Source of the DNA: Cytophagaceae bacterium
GTDB taxonomy: Bacteria; Bacteroidota; Bacteroidia; Cytophagales; Flexibacteraceae
Direction: 5' to 3'
Assembly: GCA_027490155.1 (NCBI GenBank)
Contig: JAIXYP010000062.1
Location: 1 to 64,000, forward strand
DNA length: 64,000 bases
Positions 52,976 through 61,487 of the stretch are shown here, piece after piece. Under the pieces are notes generated by a model. That model saw only the letters and a program-made list of their open reading frames with translations. It searched no databases and had not been told where the DNA came from. The position numbers were made by a program, and so were the translations under genes. Within the stretch, counting starts at the first letter, position 1, and each line of letters opens with the position of its first letter.

Positions 52976-53401
52976 ATGTATAAACCACTCCTTATTACAT
53001 TGCTGATCCTGCTCCCGGCCTACCTATTTGGTCAGGGCAAAGTTGTGATCACGGTCACGAATGTTAACCTCAAAGCTGGTGGCGATCTCTCGGCTGGGAT
53101 ATTTGTCAAGGCCAACTTCCCGAAGCCAGGCCAACAACTGATCGGCAAGTTCGAGCCAGTCAAGTCTGCAACACAGACAATCACGTTTACGGACGTACCA
53201 GCTGGTAGGTATGGCCTGGTTGTGTTTCAGGATATCGATCGGAACAAGGACCTCAAGACCAATTTTATCGGTTTTCCGAAAGAGCCTATTGGTTTTTCGC
53301 GAGATGCCAAAATCAAGATGGGGCCACCCGACTTTGACGATGCCGTTGTGTCTGTCGAAGCCAACAAAACACTGAACCTTACGATCCAACTCAAAGACTA
53401 G
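52976..53401 (+). CDS. DUF2141 secreted protein
   Basis: 141 residues from the ATG at 52976; the frame is open from 52901, inside the promoter. Signal peptide about 1-20 (LLILLPAYLFGQ). The DUF2141 pattern is visible: KVVITVTNVN, GKFEPVKSATQTITFTDVPAGRYGLVVFQDIDRNKDLKTN, GFPKEPIGFS. The family is a small exported beta-sandwich, common in Bacteroidota and Proteobacteria, of unknown function. The gene is 34 bp upstream of an SDR and shares its promoter with it. Confidence 0.88.
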   Translation: MYKPLLITLLILLPAYLFGQGKVVITVTNVNLKAGGDLSAGIFVKANFPKPGQQLIGKFEPVKSATQTITFTDVPAGRYGLVVFQDIDRNKDLKTNFIGFPKEPIGFSRDAKIKMGPPDFDDAVVSVEANKTLNLTIQLKD

Positions 53402-53435
53402 GCCATCCTTCCCCCATCACCTTTTCTAATTCAAA

Positions 53436-54212
53436 ATGGAAACTTATACCCTCATCACTGGGGCCAGCTCGGGCATCGGCCTAGAGATCGCACGCCAGTT
53501 AGCCGCCCAACAGAAACCCTTGATCTTGGTCGCCCGGTCAGGTGACAAACTACGGACTATTGCGGCCGAACTAGTTACGAATCATCAATGCCTTGTTGAA
53601 ATCATCGTGGCAGACCTTGCCAACCCTGACCAAGTCTGGAATGTATTTGCGACGGTCAAGGAGCGTGGGCTCGAAGTGTCGACCCTAATCAACAACGCTG
53701 GGGTTGGGTGCTACGGAGACTTTGACGTGATCAACCTTCAGCAACAGCTGGATATGTTGTCGCTCAACATCCAGGCGCTTGTTGCATTGACGCACCTCTT
53801 CTTGCCAGATATGCGCGAGCGGAACGCTGGTCATATCCTCAATATCGGATCCTTGCTGAGCTTCTTCCCGTTTCCGTATTTTTCGGCCTATGCAGCGTCT
53901 AAGGCCTTTGTCCTTTCGTTTTCGGAGGCCCTTGGTGCTGAGCTATCCGACACTAATATCAAGGTCACGGTCTATTGCCCAGGCCAAACCGAGTCTGCTT
54001 TTGCCTCAACCAAGATGCTGACAACAAAGGCTTATAAAGACATGAAAATGGCCTCTGCTAGCCATGTTGCCACTGGTGCTATTAAGGCGATGAACGCTGG
54101 CCGCGCCACAGTGATCCATGGTTTCATGAACAACTTTTTGGTCTTCATCACAAGGTTCAATCCACGAGCGATCCATGTCAAGATCATGAAGGGTATGGCG
54201 AGCCAGATATAA
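53436..54212 (+). CDS. Short-chain dehydrogenase/reductase (DltE-like)
   Basis: 258 residues, a classical SDR. The nucleotide motif is TGASSGIG (8-15), the structural NNAG at 86-89, and the catalytic Ser139, Tyr152 and Lys156 (SAYAASK). Arg34 after the second strand (LVARSGDKL) favours NADP(H). Substrate is not predictable. A C-terminal extension with FMNNFLVFITRFNPRA is hydrophobic and may associate with membrane. It sits in an operon with DUF2141 upstream and a polytopic membrane protein 27 bp downstream. Confidence 0.92.
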   Translation: METYTLITGASSGIGLEIARQLAAQQKPLILVARSGDKLRTIAAELVTNHQCLVEIIVADLANPDQVWNVFATVKERGLEVSTLINNAGVGCYGDFDVINLQQQLDMLSLNIQALVALTHLFLPDMRERNAGHILNIGSLLSFFPFPYFSAYAASKAFVLSFSEALGAELSDTNIKVTVYCPGQTESAFASTKMLTTKAYKDMKMASASHVATGAIKAMNAGRATVIHGFMNNFLVFITRFNPRAIHVKIMKGMASQI

Positions 54213-54239
54213 ACCTACATTAGCCCTATCTTGGCATCT

Positions 54240-55043
54240 ATGTTCCGCAACCCATCCGCATTTCTGACCGAAATGATGACCCGTAACCCGGTCCTGACTT
54301 GGGTAACGATTGGCCATGTCGTTTTATCTCTTGTCCTCATAGTCCTGTTGATTTTAGATCAGGACACGATGATCCTGGGCATTAACCGCTGGATTAAGCC
54401 GCTCAAGTTTGCGGTCTCGATCGCGATCTTCACGGGCACAATGGCTTGGCTTTTACCCGACTGTGTGCCACCAAGCTCAGCACGGCTTTACGGCTGGATT
54501 TTGTCCCTGATGATGATTATCGAGATTGGGCTTATCACGATGCAGGCGGCGCGGGGTGTCCGCTCCCACAACAATATAGCTACAGGGTTTGATGCTGCCG
54601 TCTTTGGACTGATGGGCACCGCCATCCTGATCAACACCTTGGCGATGGCAGCACTTATGTTACAAGTAATCGTGTCTCGACCCATGGCCAGCATAGCAGA
54701 GGCACCCAGCTATCAGGAGGCCATCATTTGGGGATTAGGTATCTTTTTGTTTGCGAGCTATGTAGGCTTTTATATGGCAGGGGTCGCCCGCCAACCGATT
54801 GTCGGTGGGCCAGCAGGCGGACCTGGCCTACCCTTCCTGAACTGGAGCCTTCAGTTTGGGGACCTGAGGATAGCGCATTTTGTAGGGCTCCATGCCTTGC
54901 AGCTCATCCCTTTATTTGCAGCCTTTTTGCTGAGCCAAGGGATCACGAGCAGTACTTGGACCCGTGTTTTGGGTGTTGCCTTCAGTGTATTGGTGCTGCT
55001 GGCCTTTTTGCAAGCAAAGGCTGGGCGGCCGCTGGGTGGGTGA
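54240..55043 (+). CDS. Seven-helix membrane protein of unknown function
   Basis: 267 residues from the ATG at 54240 (a TTG at 54231 is in frame). About seven hydrophobic helices: TWVTIGHVVLSLVLIVLLI, KFAVSIAIFTGTMAWLL, LYGWILSLMMIIEIGLITM, GLMGTAILINTLAMAALML, AIIWGLGIFLFASYVGFYM, FVGLHALQLIPLFAAFLL and ARVLGVAFSVLVLLAFLQ-like. Conserved-looking polar spots inside membranes are GINRWIKPLKF, ARGVRSHNN and H in FVGLHALQ, which could hold a cofactor such as haem. I do not recognise a named family. It is last in the operon; a dispersed repeat copy begins 12 bp behind its stop. Confidence 0.75.
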   Translation: MFRNPSAFLTEMMTRNPVLTWVTIGHVVLSLVLIVLLILDQDTMILGINRWIKPLKFAVSIAIFTGTMAWLLPDCVPPSSARLYGWILSLMMIIEIGLITMQAARGVRSHNNIATGFDAAVFGLMGTAILINTLAMAALMLQVIVSRPMASIAEAPSYQEAIIWGLGIFLFASYVGFYMAGVARQPIVGGPAGGPGLPFLNWSLQFGDLRIAHFVGLHALQLIPLFAAFLLSQGITSSTWTRVLGVAFSVLVLLAFLQAKAGRPLGG

Positions 55044-55054
55044 GGGATTGTGAA

Positions 55055-55205
55055 TTGACTAAACCATGTTTAGACAGATTGTAAGAATTAAAGGGATTCG
55101 TGTGTACCCATCCCCACATGTTAGCTTGCTGCCTAACCTTGAGGTGTTGGCAAGCCTATCCCACCAATCCGTCAAATCGTATTTCTGGAATCCGAGTTCA
55201 CATAG
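55055..55205. repeat. Dispersed TIR element, copy D
   Basis: About 151 bp. Left TTGACTAAACCATGTTTAGACAG, then CAGATTGTAAG and GGGATTCGTGTGTAC. The right end is CAAATCGTATTTCTGGAATC followed by CGAGTTCACATA. The outer ends have diverged more than in copy C. About 37 bp beyond the right end (AGGCAACCTTTTCTT...TATCTTGGTCTTG) are shared with the flank of copy C. It is 12 bp behind the stop of the membrane-protein gene and upstream of the T9SS paralogue, with the same orientation as copy E. Confidence 0.75.
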
Positions 55206-55262
55206 ATCCAGTAGGCAACCTTTTCTTTCTTATCTTGGTCTTGTTACAAAAGTCGCAGCCTT

Positions 55263-55454
55263 ATGATACAGCACGTTTCGCCTCAATTCCGCCAATTGCT
55301 AGTGTGGGGTGGCCTAATCTCAATCCAAGGCTGTACTATATGGGCCAACCCTTTAGGCACCAAACTGGATCTTGACCTATCCAGTGTTGCCTCTGGTCTT
55401 TATCTCCTGCATTTTGACCAAGTAGCCACACCATACAAGTTGATCAAACAATAA
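55263..55454 (+). pseudogene. Truncated T9SS type A sorting-domain remnant
   Basis: In-frame end GTKLDLDLSSVASGLYLLHF followed by ATPYKLIKQ and stop looks exactly like the last 40 residues of a type A sorting domain (compare the tail LDLGSLRAGIYHYQI...LVKQ of the hydrolase at 41432). No upstream body, signal peptide or continuation is present between copy D and this fragment. It ends 4 bp before the ATG of the next T9SS gene. Probably the 3' relic of a gene deleted between repeat copies. Confidence 0.55.
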
Positions 55455-55458
55455 GGTC

Positions 55459-56922
55459 ATGAAATACTTCGTTGCTCTTTTGTTGACACTGTTAGGTTAC
55501 CAAGCAACTTGTCAACAAGTTGTCTGGACGCGCATTCATTCTGTAACGATCAACTCAGATCGCTTATATTCAATCACAAGTTTAGATACATCGGGCTATT
55601 ATGCTGTGGGTGGAGGCCGATTGTTTACGGTTAATGTTTCGACTTATGATTATGATGGGACACACATTGTCAAAATTGGCAGTGATGGTCGCTTGCTTTG
55701 GACACGTCCACTGGGATTGGCGGGTAATGGTAAAGGGGTAGTACCAATTGATGGACGCACATTAGCGGAGGTGACAGAGGCCTTAACTTTTGTTAATCCG
55801 TCTGATCGTGGTGGTTTTGCCTTACAGATAGTTGACTCAACAGGCAGCGTCATACGTACTACAATTGTGAAGGAGCCTGGTTATTCCACCCAACCATTTG
55901 GTATGTTCAAGGCCAAGAATGGTGACCTAATTGTTTATGGAAGGTCTAGTTTCGGCCGTATCTACCCAAATACCTACCTTGATTGGTTTTTAGCTCGATT
56001 CACCCCTCAAGGTTACCTTGATTGGCTAAAAGTTTATAATCCAGGTTCAACTAGTCCAATAGAGTTTGCTGCCTTTAACGATGCCGATGGCAAACTCATT
56101 TTAGGGGGTTCAGTGTCCAATCGGTTGGTGCGTATGGTGGTTGACTCCAATGGGGTGATTGTGGATAGTACTCGCAACTTATTTGTGCCGCCGACAGCAG
56201 GTGGGCCTTACTTTAACTTTGTGCAAAGGTGCCCTGATGGTGGTTTGATTGTACAAACAAGTCCTGAGCCCAGTTTATCTATTCCGCCTACTCTTCATAT
56301 TGTTAAACTACGATCAGACTATAGTCAGGAATGGATAATATCACACCCATCTTCCAATTCCATAATCCCAATTAGGATTATGGCAGATGGCACTTTTATT
56401 GTTGTAAGGCTAGACTGGGCCAGTAATACCTACTTAATGACCAAGTATGACGCCCAAAGTAATGTACTCTGGGAAATTCCAATTGCTAATTTGCCAAGTT
56501 CAATTAGTAATTTGTGGCTTTATGGTATCACCTACAACCCTGATCAAAGTGCGGTTTTATGTGGTTTTGTCTCTAATGGAACACGTGTACCATCAACTGG
56601 TCAAGATTTTTACTTTACCAAAATCGCCAACTTCGGTCGGCCTTTTGACCCGCTTACAGAGCTGGGTGGTCCTCGGGAGTTAACGCAATCGGTAGCCCCA
56701 GTTGCATTCCCCAATCCTACCTCAGGGCAGGTGCAGTTCCGCGGCTTAGATCGGCCAGGGCAATTGCGGTTATTCACTACAGCTGGCTCCGTAGCCCTAG
56801 ATGCGCCTATCTTGCCAGACCAAGCCCTAGACCTTACTGGGTTGGTGCCAGGGTTATATCTCTATCGCCTCACCGTGGCAGATGGCAAAGTGCCTTTTGT
56901 TGGGCGGGTTGTGGTGCGGTAG
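55459..56922 (+). CDS. Secreted T9SS type A protein, repeat-bounded paralogue 2
   Basis: 487 residues. Signal peptide about 1-18 (FVALLLTLLGYQATCQ). The body consists of repeated short beta-strand units (HIVKIGSDGRLLWTRPLG, LHIVKLRSDYSQEWII, YLMTKYDAQSNVLWEIPI) suggesting a beta-propeller. The end carries VAPVAFPNPTSGQVQFRGL and PGLYLYRLTV, a T9SS type A domain ending VGRVVVR, nearly the same as in the protein at 30788 (AGRVVVR). Codon usage is visibly more AT-rich than that of the surrounding operons. Repeat copies D and E flank it in direct orientation. Function unknown; the two paralogues are diverged over most of their length. Confidence 0.85.
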   Translation: MKYFVALLLTLLGYQATCQQVVWTRIHSVTINSDRLYSITSLDTSGYYAVGGGRLFTVNVSTYDYDGTHIVKIGSDGRLLWTRPLGLAGNGKGVVPIDGRTLAEVTEALTFVNPSDRGGFALQIVDSTGSVIRTTIVKEPGYSTQPFGMFKAKNGDLIVYGRSSFGRIYPNTYLDWFLARFTPQGYLDWLKVYNPGSTSPIEFAAFNDADGKLILGGSVSNRLVRMVVDSNGVIVDSTRNLFVPPTAGGPYFNFVQRCPDGGLIVQTSPEPSLSIPPTLHIVKLRSDYSQEWIISHPSSNSIIPIRIMADGTFIVVRLDWASNTYLMTKYDAQSNVLWEIPIANLPSSISNLWLYGITYNPDQSAVLCGFVSNGTRVPSTGQDFYFTKIANFGRPFDPLTELGGPRELTQSVAPVAFPNPTSGQVQFRGLDRPGQLRLFTTAGSVALDAPILPDQALDLTGLVPGLYLYRLTVADGKVPFVGRVVVR

Positions 56923-56934
56923 GAGTATTTTCTT

Positions 56935-57086
56935 TTGTCTAAACCATGATTAAACAGATTGTAAGGATGAAAGGGATTCGTGTGTGCTCATTCCTAAATA
57001 GGTACAAGCCACAAGTAATAGCAGGACTTTATAAGCTCAACCCATCAATCCGTTGAATCTTATTTCTGGAATCCGAGATCAGATAA
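56935..57086. repeat. Dispersed TIR element, copy E
   Basis: About 152 bp: TTGTCTAAACCATGATT, CAGATTGTAAGGATG and GGGATTCGTGTGTGC on the left; TTGAATCTTATTTCTGGAATC and CGAGATCAGATAA on the right. It starts 12 bp after the stop of the T9SS paralogue (plus strand) and ends 2 bp before the stop of the methyltransferase gene (minus strand), so it fills the whole gap between two convergent genes. Confidence 0.8.
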
Positions 57087-57088
57087 AC

Positions 57089-57973
57089 CTATCCCCCCAT
57101 CACCAAACTATATACCAACGGCAATCGACCCGCATGGGCTGCGGGTTGGAAGCGCCCTGGACTCACCTCGACAGATTGGGCAAATATGCCGTAGGGAGAG
57201 TAGTTGTATTCCTGAAAGTTGCGGAGCGGTAGGTGTTTACCAAGGGCGGTGATGACCTCAGCTAGGCCGTGATTCCAGGTCATGGCGGGGAGGTTGATCT
57301 GGGCTGCATTGTCGGCATAGGTCGCCTCTTCGGTCTCGACAATGGGGTCAGATTTGTGGTAAGTATAGATGACCTTTTCTAGGTTATCATCAAACATCCA
57401 GACCACGGGGTGGAACTCCACAAAGACAAAATGCCCCCCAGGCCGTAATAATGCCGCTACTTGTGCTGCCCAACGGTCAAGGTCCGGCAGCCAACCAATG
57501 GTGCCATAACTGCTGAAGACCACATCATATTGCCCATAGTGCTCGGCAGGAATATCACAAACATCAGCTTCAACAAATGTGGCTTTGACGCCTAGAATAT
57601 CGGCAGCTCGACGGGCTTCGGTGATCGCTTCTGGCGAAAAGTCTAGGCCTGTAACCTTGGATCCCAGTTTGGTTAGCGATAGAGTATCCTGCCCAAAATG
57701 GCATTGTAGGTGCATCACATCCTTACCATCAAGCCCGCCAATTTGGGCAAATAAGGCCAGTTCGATTTCACGAAGGGAGTTGTAGCCGTTGTGGAATTCG
57801 GCCAAGAAGCGGCCATGTTCGTAAAACCCAGACTGCAAATGCACTTGGGTACGAGCCGCCCATAGGGCCTTGTTGATGGCAATATAGTTTTCCAATTGGT
57901 TTGGTGTAAAGAGGTGGTAGATGAATTGAATTAGTAAAATTGAATCTAGGCCTTGGACTAACGATAGCATCAA
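57089..57973 (-). CDS. Class I SAM-dependent methyltransferase
   Basis: 294 residues as an open frame from 57973; family resemblance begins at ENYIAINKALWAARTQVH, so the true start is probably the TTG at 57895. The SAM motif I is VMHLQCHFGQDTLSL, then VTGLDFSPEAI (motif with acidic D for the ribose) and DVVFSSYGTIGWLPD. GGHFVFVEFHP forms the later strands. Substrate is unknown; this group is usually annotated as UbiE/small-molecule methyltransferases. It starts 8 bp after the DUF2238 gene and is likely co-transcribed with it. Confidence 0.85.
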   Translation of the reverse strand: MMLSLVQGLDSILLIQFIYHLFTPNQLENYIAINKALWAARTQVHLQSGFYEHGRFLAEFHNGYNSLREIELALFAQIGGLDGKDVMHLQCHFGQDTLSLTKLGSKVTGLDFSPEAITEARRAADILGVKATFVEADVCDIPAEHYGQYDVVFSSYGTIGWLPDLDRWAAQVAALLRPGGHFVFVEFHPVVWMFDDNLEKVIYTYHKSDPIVETEEATYADNAAQINLPAMTWNHGLAEVITALGKHLPLRNFQEYNYSPYGIFAQSVEVSPGRFQPAAHAGRLPLVYSLVMGG

Positions 57974-57981
57974 GGCACTCG

Positions 57982-58641
57982 TTATGTGGTTGATGGATTG
58001 GCATTCCTAGGCCTACCTATTCCACATAGCCAGACAAAAAACATCAGCAACACCGCGCCGACTGTGGCAATAAACATATCCTTCTGCGCATCCCAAGGGT
58101 CTCCTTGGTGGCCGAGGTATTCGGGGCCCAGCTCGGGGTAGGCAGTGCTAGCCCAAAGCCACTCTACCAGCTCAAAACCTGCACTGATACTCAGGGTCAG
58201 CTCGATGGGCATCAGCAGGGCCCAATAATAGGGTAGTTTGAGATAGCTACGGCCGAAGTCAAAGAGGGCATAGCTCGCCAAGAACCCCAGCGAAAAGTGC
58301 ACAATCCGATCATAATAGTTGCGGTCCGTTTCCAGCACACGCATCAGCCAAAGTCCTAGACTATTTTCGACATAGCTATTCATCGCCCCGTAGATATGCA
58401 GCAGCATAAAGGATGTCAGCATCAGGTAGCTCAGGTCACCGAGGGGTTTCTGCCGATAACTCATGCCCAAGATGATGATCAGCAAGGTGGACAGGGCATT
58501 TTCGACCAGCCAGTTGGGCCCGTTAACGGTCAGGACGGCGGTGGTACCGAAGGCTACTAGGTAGCCAATGACCAATGCTTGTAGGACATAGTTGCGCCTA
58601 AAGGGTGTTGGGGTTTGTTGGCCTAAAGTGGTGAAGTGCAT
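57982..58641 (-). CDS. DUF2238 (YjdF-like) membrane protein
   Basis: 219 residues with about six membrane helices. The DUF2238 pattern is evident: LLHIYGAMNSYV, DRIVHFSLGFLASY, AGFELVEWLWA, YLGHQGDPWDAQKDM and a last helix FIATVGAVLLMFFV. Conserved His, Glu and Asp residues in or near the membrane suggest metal or substrate binding, but no function is established for the family. It lies directly upstream of a methyltransferase gene in the same operon. Confidence 0.88.
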   Translation of the reverse strand: MHFTTLGQQTPTPFRRNYVLQALVIGYLVAFGTTAVLTVNGPNWLVENALSTLLIIILGMSYRQKPLGDLSYLMLTSFMLLHIYGAMNSYVENSLGLWLMRVLETDRNYYDRIVHFSLGFLASYALFDFGRSYLKLPYYWALLMPIELTLSISAGFELVEWLWASTAYPELGPEYLGHQGDPWDAQKDMFIATVGAVLLMFFVWLCGIGRPRNANPSTT

Positions 58642-58769
58642 AGCTCAGTTTTAGATATGGGCTTGGGCGAACCATCAATACAATTGGTCCGCCATGACTG
58701 CCAAACTAGTGCATTTAAATCAAGACGTGCATGCCATTCCTGATTCTGGTCTGCTATTTGTGGCCTTGA

Positions 58770-59315
58770 ATGTACCCAGGTTGCCCTAATTACGGGCACC
58801 TAATACCATTTAGCCTGCATCAATTGACCTATCTCGTACATCCTGACCAACAAGCAGCACTAAGGCGCTGGATCGGCAGCACACCTGTTTTGGTTTATGA
58901 TGGCCCCTGCCCACTCTGTAATCGGGTTGTCAAGTTTCTGCTTTGGGCAGACACCAAACAGCGGTTACTATATACCACCCAGCAAATGGATGCAGGACAG
59001 GCGTTGCTGCGCTATTATGACTTGGGTCTTACTAAAGTAGATGACCAACAAGACCAAGCAATCCAGCCCACCCTAACAAACGAAGTCTGGCTTGCAACCG
59101 ATGGTAGGCTATATACAGGTGCTGATGCAGCCCTCCAAACCCTGATAAGCATAGGTGGATTTTGGGCATTGATGGGGCGTGTTGGCTTGTGGTTCCCGAC
59201 CCGATTTAGGGATTGGGTCTATGCCTGGATTAGTCGAAATCGGTATGACCTCCTAAGCCCTTTTACGTGTGAGCTGCCAAACCACAAACGCTTACAGTTT
59301 CCCCCTGCCAGTTAA
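58770..59315 (+). CDS. DCC-family (DUF393) thiol-disulfide oxidoreductase-like protein
   Basis: 181 residues. The family hallmark DxxCPLC appears as YDGPCPLCNRVVKFLLWAD, with C47 and C50 as the putative redox pair. GADAALQTLISIGGFWALM and WISRNRYDLL are also typical. A terminal Cys (SPFTCELP) takes the place of the usual C-terminal cysteine motif. About 39 residues precede the domain, longer than normal; the ATG at 58770 is the only upstream start. Predicted thioredoxin-like disulfide exchange; partner unknown. Confidence 0.85.
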   Translation: MYPGCPNYGHLIPFSLHQLTYLVHPDQQAALRRWIGSTPVLVYDGPCPLCNRVVKFLLWADTKQRLLYTTQQMDAGQALLRYYDLGLTKVDDQQDQAIQPTLTNEVWLATDGRLYTGADAALQTLISIGGFWALMGRVGLWFPTRFRDWVYAWISRNRYDLLSPFTCELPNHKRLQFPPAS

Positions 59316-59578
59316 CGCTGCGTTTGCCAGATTGATAGATCCGAATGGGCTTTCACGCTAAATCCTAGACAATTTTGGCCCCTAGATTTGCGTTCGGGCC
59401 TTAGTGCTTGTATTTTAGTGCTATTGACGCCGCCATCCTAAGCGGTTCTGAATTGTTTGAGCTGATCAAGATTCGTTAACCACATACCCCTCCAGCCAGC
59501 TATACCGATTTTCACAGCCAGACCTCGACATCAAGTAGAGGTAAACTGCAGCACAAAAGGATAGACTGGTTTGCCACT

Positions 59579-60286
59579 ATGGCTCCACAGGACAAAAAAT
59601 ATTGGCATTTGCACAACCATCGGCTGTTTAACCAGCTCAACGATGAGGAGATCAATGGCCTCTGCATCATCTCCCGATACCGTGAGGCGAATAAGGGTGA
59701 GATGATCTTCTTCACGGGTGAGTCCAGCAACAGGATCTTTATCCTAAAGCGTGGTGTCGTCAAGATCATGCAGACCGATGCCAACGGCAACGAGGTAGTT
59801 AAGGACGTCCTGCACGAACATGACCTCTTTGGCCATATCCCCGGTACGGGGGGTGCCAGTAGCTATCAGGACGAATATGCCCTTGCTGCAAGCGAGACGG
59901 TCTCAATTTGCACCTTCCTTAAGGAGGACTTTGAAAAGGTCCTGAGCCAGAATCCGCAGGTGTCATTGCGGTTTGCCACCCACATCGGCGACAAGATGCG
60001 GACCTTAGAGCAGAAGTATAATAGTTTGATCTTTAAAGATGTCCGGACCCGCTTATTAGAGTTTCTGGTGCGTTATGTGCGTGAGTTTAACGAGCTAGGC
60101 CGTGAGCCTCATAAGGCCCCTAACCACCTAACCCAAGAGGATATCTCCCAGCTTATTGGTAGCAGCCGTCAGTCCGTTGCTACCCTCCTGAACGAGCTGC
60201 AAAAAGAGGGCACCCTGGACTACTCGCGCAAGCTGATCAGCCTCAAACCAGAAATTTTTCAGCAAATGTTGAAGACTGTCGCCTAG
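59579..60286 (+). CDS. Crp/Fnr-family transcription regulator (Crp-like, no Fe-S cysteines)
   Basis: 235 residues. Cyclic-nucleotide-binding-like beta-roll (about 20-130; GEMIFFTGESSNRIFILKRG, LFGHIPGTGG), dimer helix (about 135-160) and C-terminal Crp-type winged helix (about 165-230; LTQEDISQLIGSSRQSVATLL). There is no N-terminal CxxCxxC set, so it is not an oxygen-sensing Fe-S Fnr. It lies directly upstream of YHS, DoxX, DM13 and YceI genes. A short palindrome TCAC-CTTT-GTGA occurs in the 81 bp between it and the YHS gene. It probably controls that cluster in response to a redox or metabolite signal. Confidence 0.92.
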   Translation: MAPQDKKYWHLHNHRLFNQLNDEEINGLCIISRYREANKGEMIFFTGESSNRIFILKRGVVKIMQTDANGNEVVKDVLHEHDLFGHIPGTGGASSYQDEYALAASETVSICTFLKEDFEKVLSQNPQVSLRFATHIGDKMRTLEQKYNSLIFKDVRTRLLEFLVRYVREFNELGREPHKAPNHLTQEDISQLIGSSRQSVATLLNELQKEGTLDYSRKLISLKPEIFQQMLKTVA

Positions 60287-60312
60287 CTGACAAACGACCG
60301 CTAGGCATTAGG

Positions 60313-60324
60313 TCACCTTTGTGA
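60313..60324. promoter_or_regulatory. Short palindrome, possible Crp-family operator
   Basis: TCAC-CTTT-GTGA in the 81-bp gap between the Crp-like gene and the YHS gene. The half-sites resemble Crp-type sequences but the spacing and order differ, so this is a weak call. Confidence 0.2.
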
Positions 60325-60367
60325 TGTAGAAGGCGCAAAACATTCACCGCCCTTACTATCCATCATC

Positions 60368-60853
60368 ATGAAGACCCGCCTAACCACTTTGATCCTGACC
60401 TGCACCTTAGGTCTTATTGTTTCGTTTTTTGCCCCATCTGCCTCCGCCCAAGACCTCAAGCCCTACTATAACGTAGATGATAAAGGCGTTTGGGTCGATG
60501 GTTATGACCCTGTGGCATACCTTCAGGATGGCAAAGCCGTCAAAGGAAGCCCTGCCTTCACTGTCCTGTACAAGGGAGCTAAGTTCCAGCTAGCATCAAA
60601 GGCACACCAAGAGGCCTTCAAGAAAGAGCCAGAGAAGTACCTGCCCGAATATGGTGGCTATTGCGCCTATGCCGTAGGGTCGTATGGCGAAAAAGTCGAA
60701 GTCGATCCAGAGACCTTTAGCGTCAAGGATGGTAAGGTGTTCTTGTTCTACAACAAGTACTTCAACAACACCCTCAAGGACTGGAACAAGGACATGGCCA
60801 AACTCCACACCAATGCCGATAAAAACTGGGCCAAGTTCAAACACGCCAAATAA
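60368..60853 (+). CDS. Exported YHS-domain protein
   Basis: 161 residues. Signal peptide about 1-27 (ending SASAQ). The YHS-like core reads VWVDGYDPVAYLQDGKAVKGSPAF and YKGAKFQLASKAHQEAFKKEPEKYLPEYGGYCAYAV, a frequent exported form whose function is unknown but which is thought to bind metal (Cys and His in GGYCAYAV). The tail (WNKDMAKLHTNADKNWAKF) is helical. First gene of a run including DoxX, DM13, barrel and YceI. Confidence 0.9.
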   Translation: MKTRLTTLILTCTLGLIVSFFAPSASAQDLKPYYNVDDKGVWVDGYDPVAYLQDGKAVKGSPAFTVLYKGAKFQLASKAHQEAFKKEPEKYLPEYGGYCAYAVGSYGEKVEVDPETFSVKDGKVFLFYNKYFNNTLKDWNKDMAKLHTNADKNWAKFKHAK

Positions 60854-60961
60854 CTGGCCGATCGGCAGCCAAACCAGTTCCTATACCCACATCCATCCTA
60901 AGGCCAGATCCGTTATAGGTATCTGGGCCACAATCCCTTCATCACGCATCCTTCCCAGACC

Positions 60962-61387
60962 ATGACAACGACACACGCCCAGCCGACCACCGCCCTAGCA
61001 TCCATCAAGTTAGCTTGGTGGCAATACGTGCCTAACTTTTTGGCCGCCATCATCCTTGCCCAAACCTTGTTCTTCAAGTTCACAGGGGCTGAAGAGTCCG
61101 TCTGGATCTTCACCCAAGTTGGAGCTGAGCCCGTAGGCCGCATTGGCTCTGGCATTGTTGAGCTGATTGCCGCCATTCTATTGTTATGGCCAGCACGTGC
61201 ATGGATGGGCGCCGTTTTGGCAGCAGGCACCATGTCTGGCGCCATCATGAGCCATCTATTAATCTTGGGCATTGAGGTCAAGGGAGACGGTGGGGAGCTA
61301 TTTGCCCTAGCCGTTGTGGTCTTGGTGTCTTGCCTTTACATCCTCTGGCGTGACCGTGCCAAACTCTTGGCCCTAATCGGTCGGTAG
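60962..61387 (+). CDS. DoxX-like membrane protein
   Basis: 141 residues with four membrane helices. FLAAIILAQTLFFKFTGAEESVWIFTQVGAEPVGRIGSG and IVELIAAILLLWPARAWMGAV have the DoxX/DUF-like layout with the conserved F-K-x-x-G and E in helix two (shown here in two parts). Family members accompany thiol redox or quinone-linked processes and often sit beside YHS or YceI genes. It is 108 bp after the YHS gene and in the same orientation. Confidence 0.85.
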   Translation: MTTTHAQPTTALASIKLAWWQYVPNFLAAIILAQTLFFKFTGAEESVWIFTQVGAEPVGRIGSGIVELIAAILLLWPARAWMGAVLAAGTMSGAIMSHLLILGIEVKGDGGELFALAVVVLVSCLYILWRDRAKLLALIGR

Positions 61388-61487
61388 ACGAATCTGGCTC
61401 AGCGCTTTTGCAACACAATACAAACCACCGAAACACCCACATCAACCCATCTCCACTTCTTTAACTCCTTCTCCACCAATACCTGCT

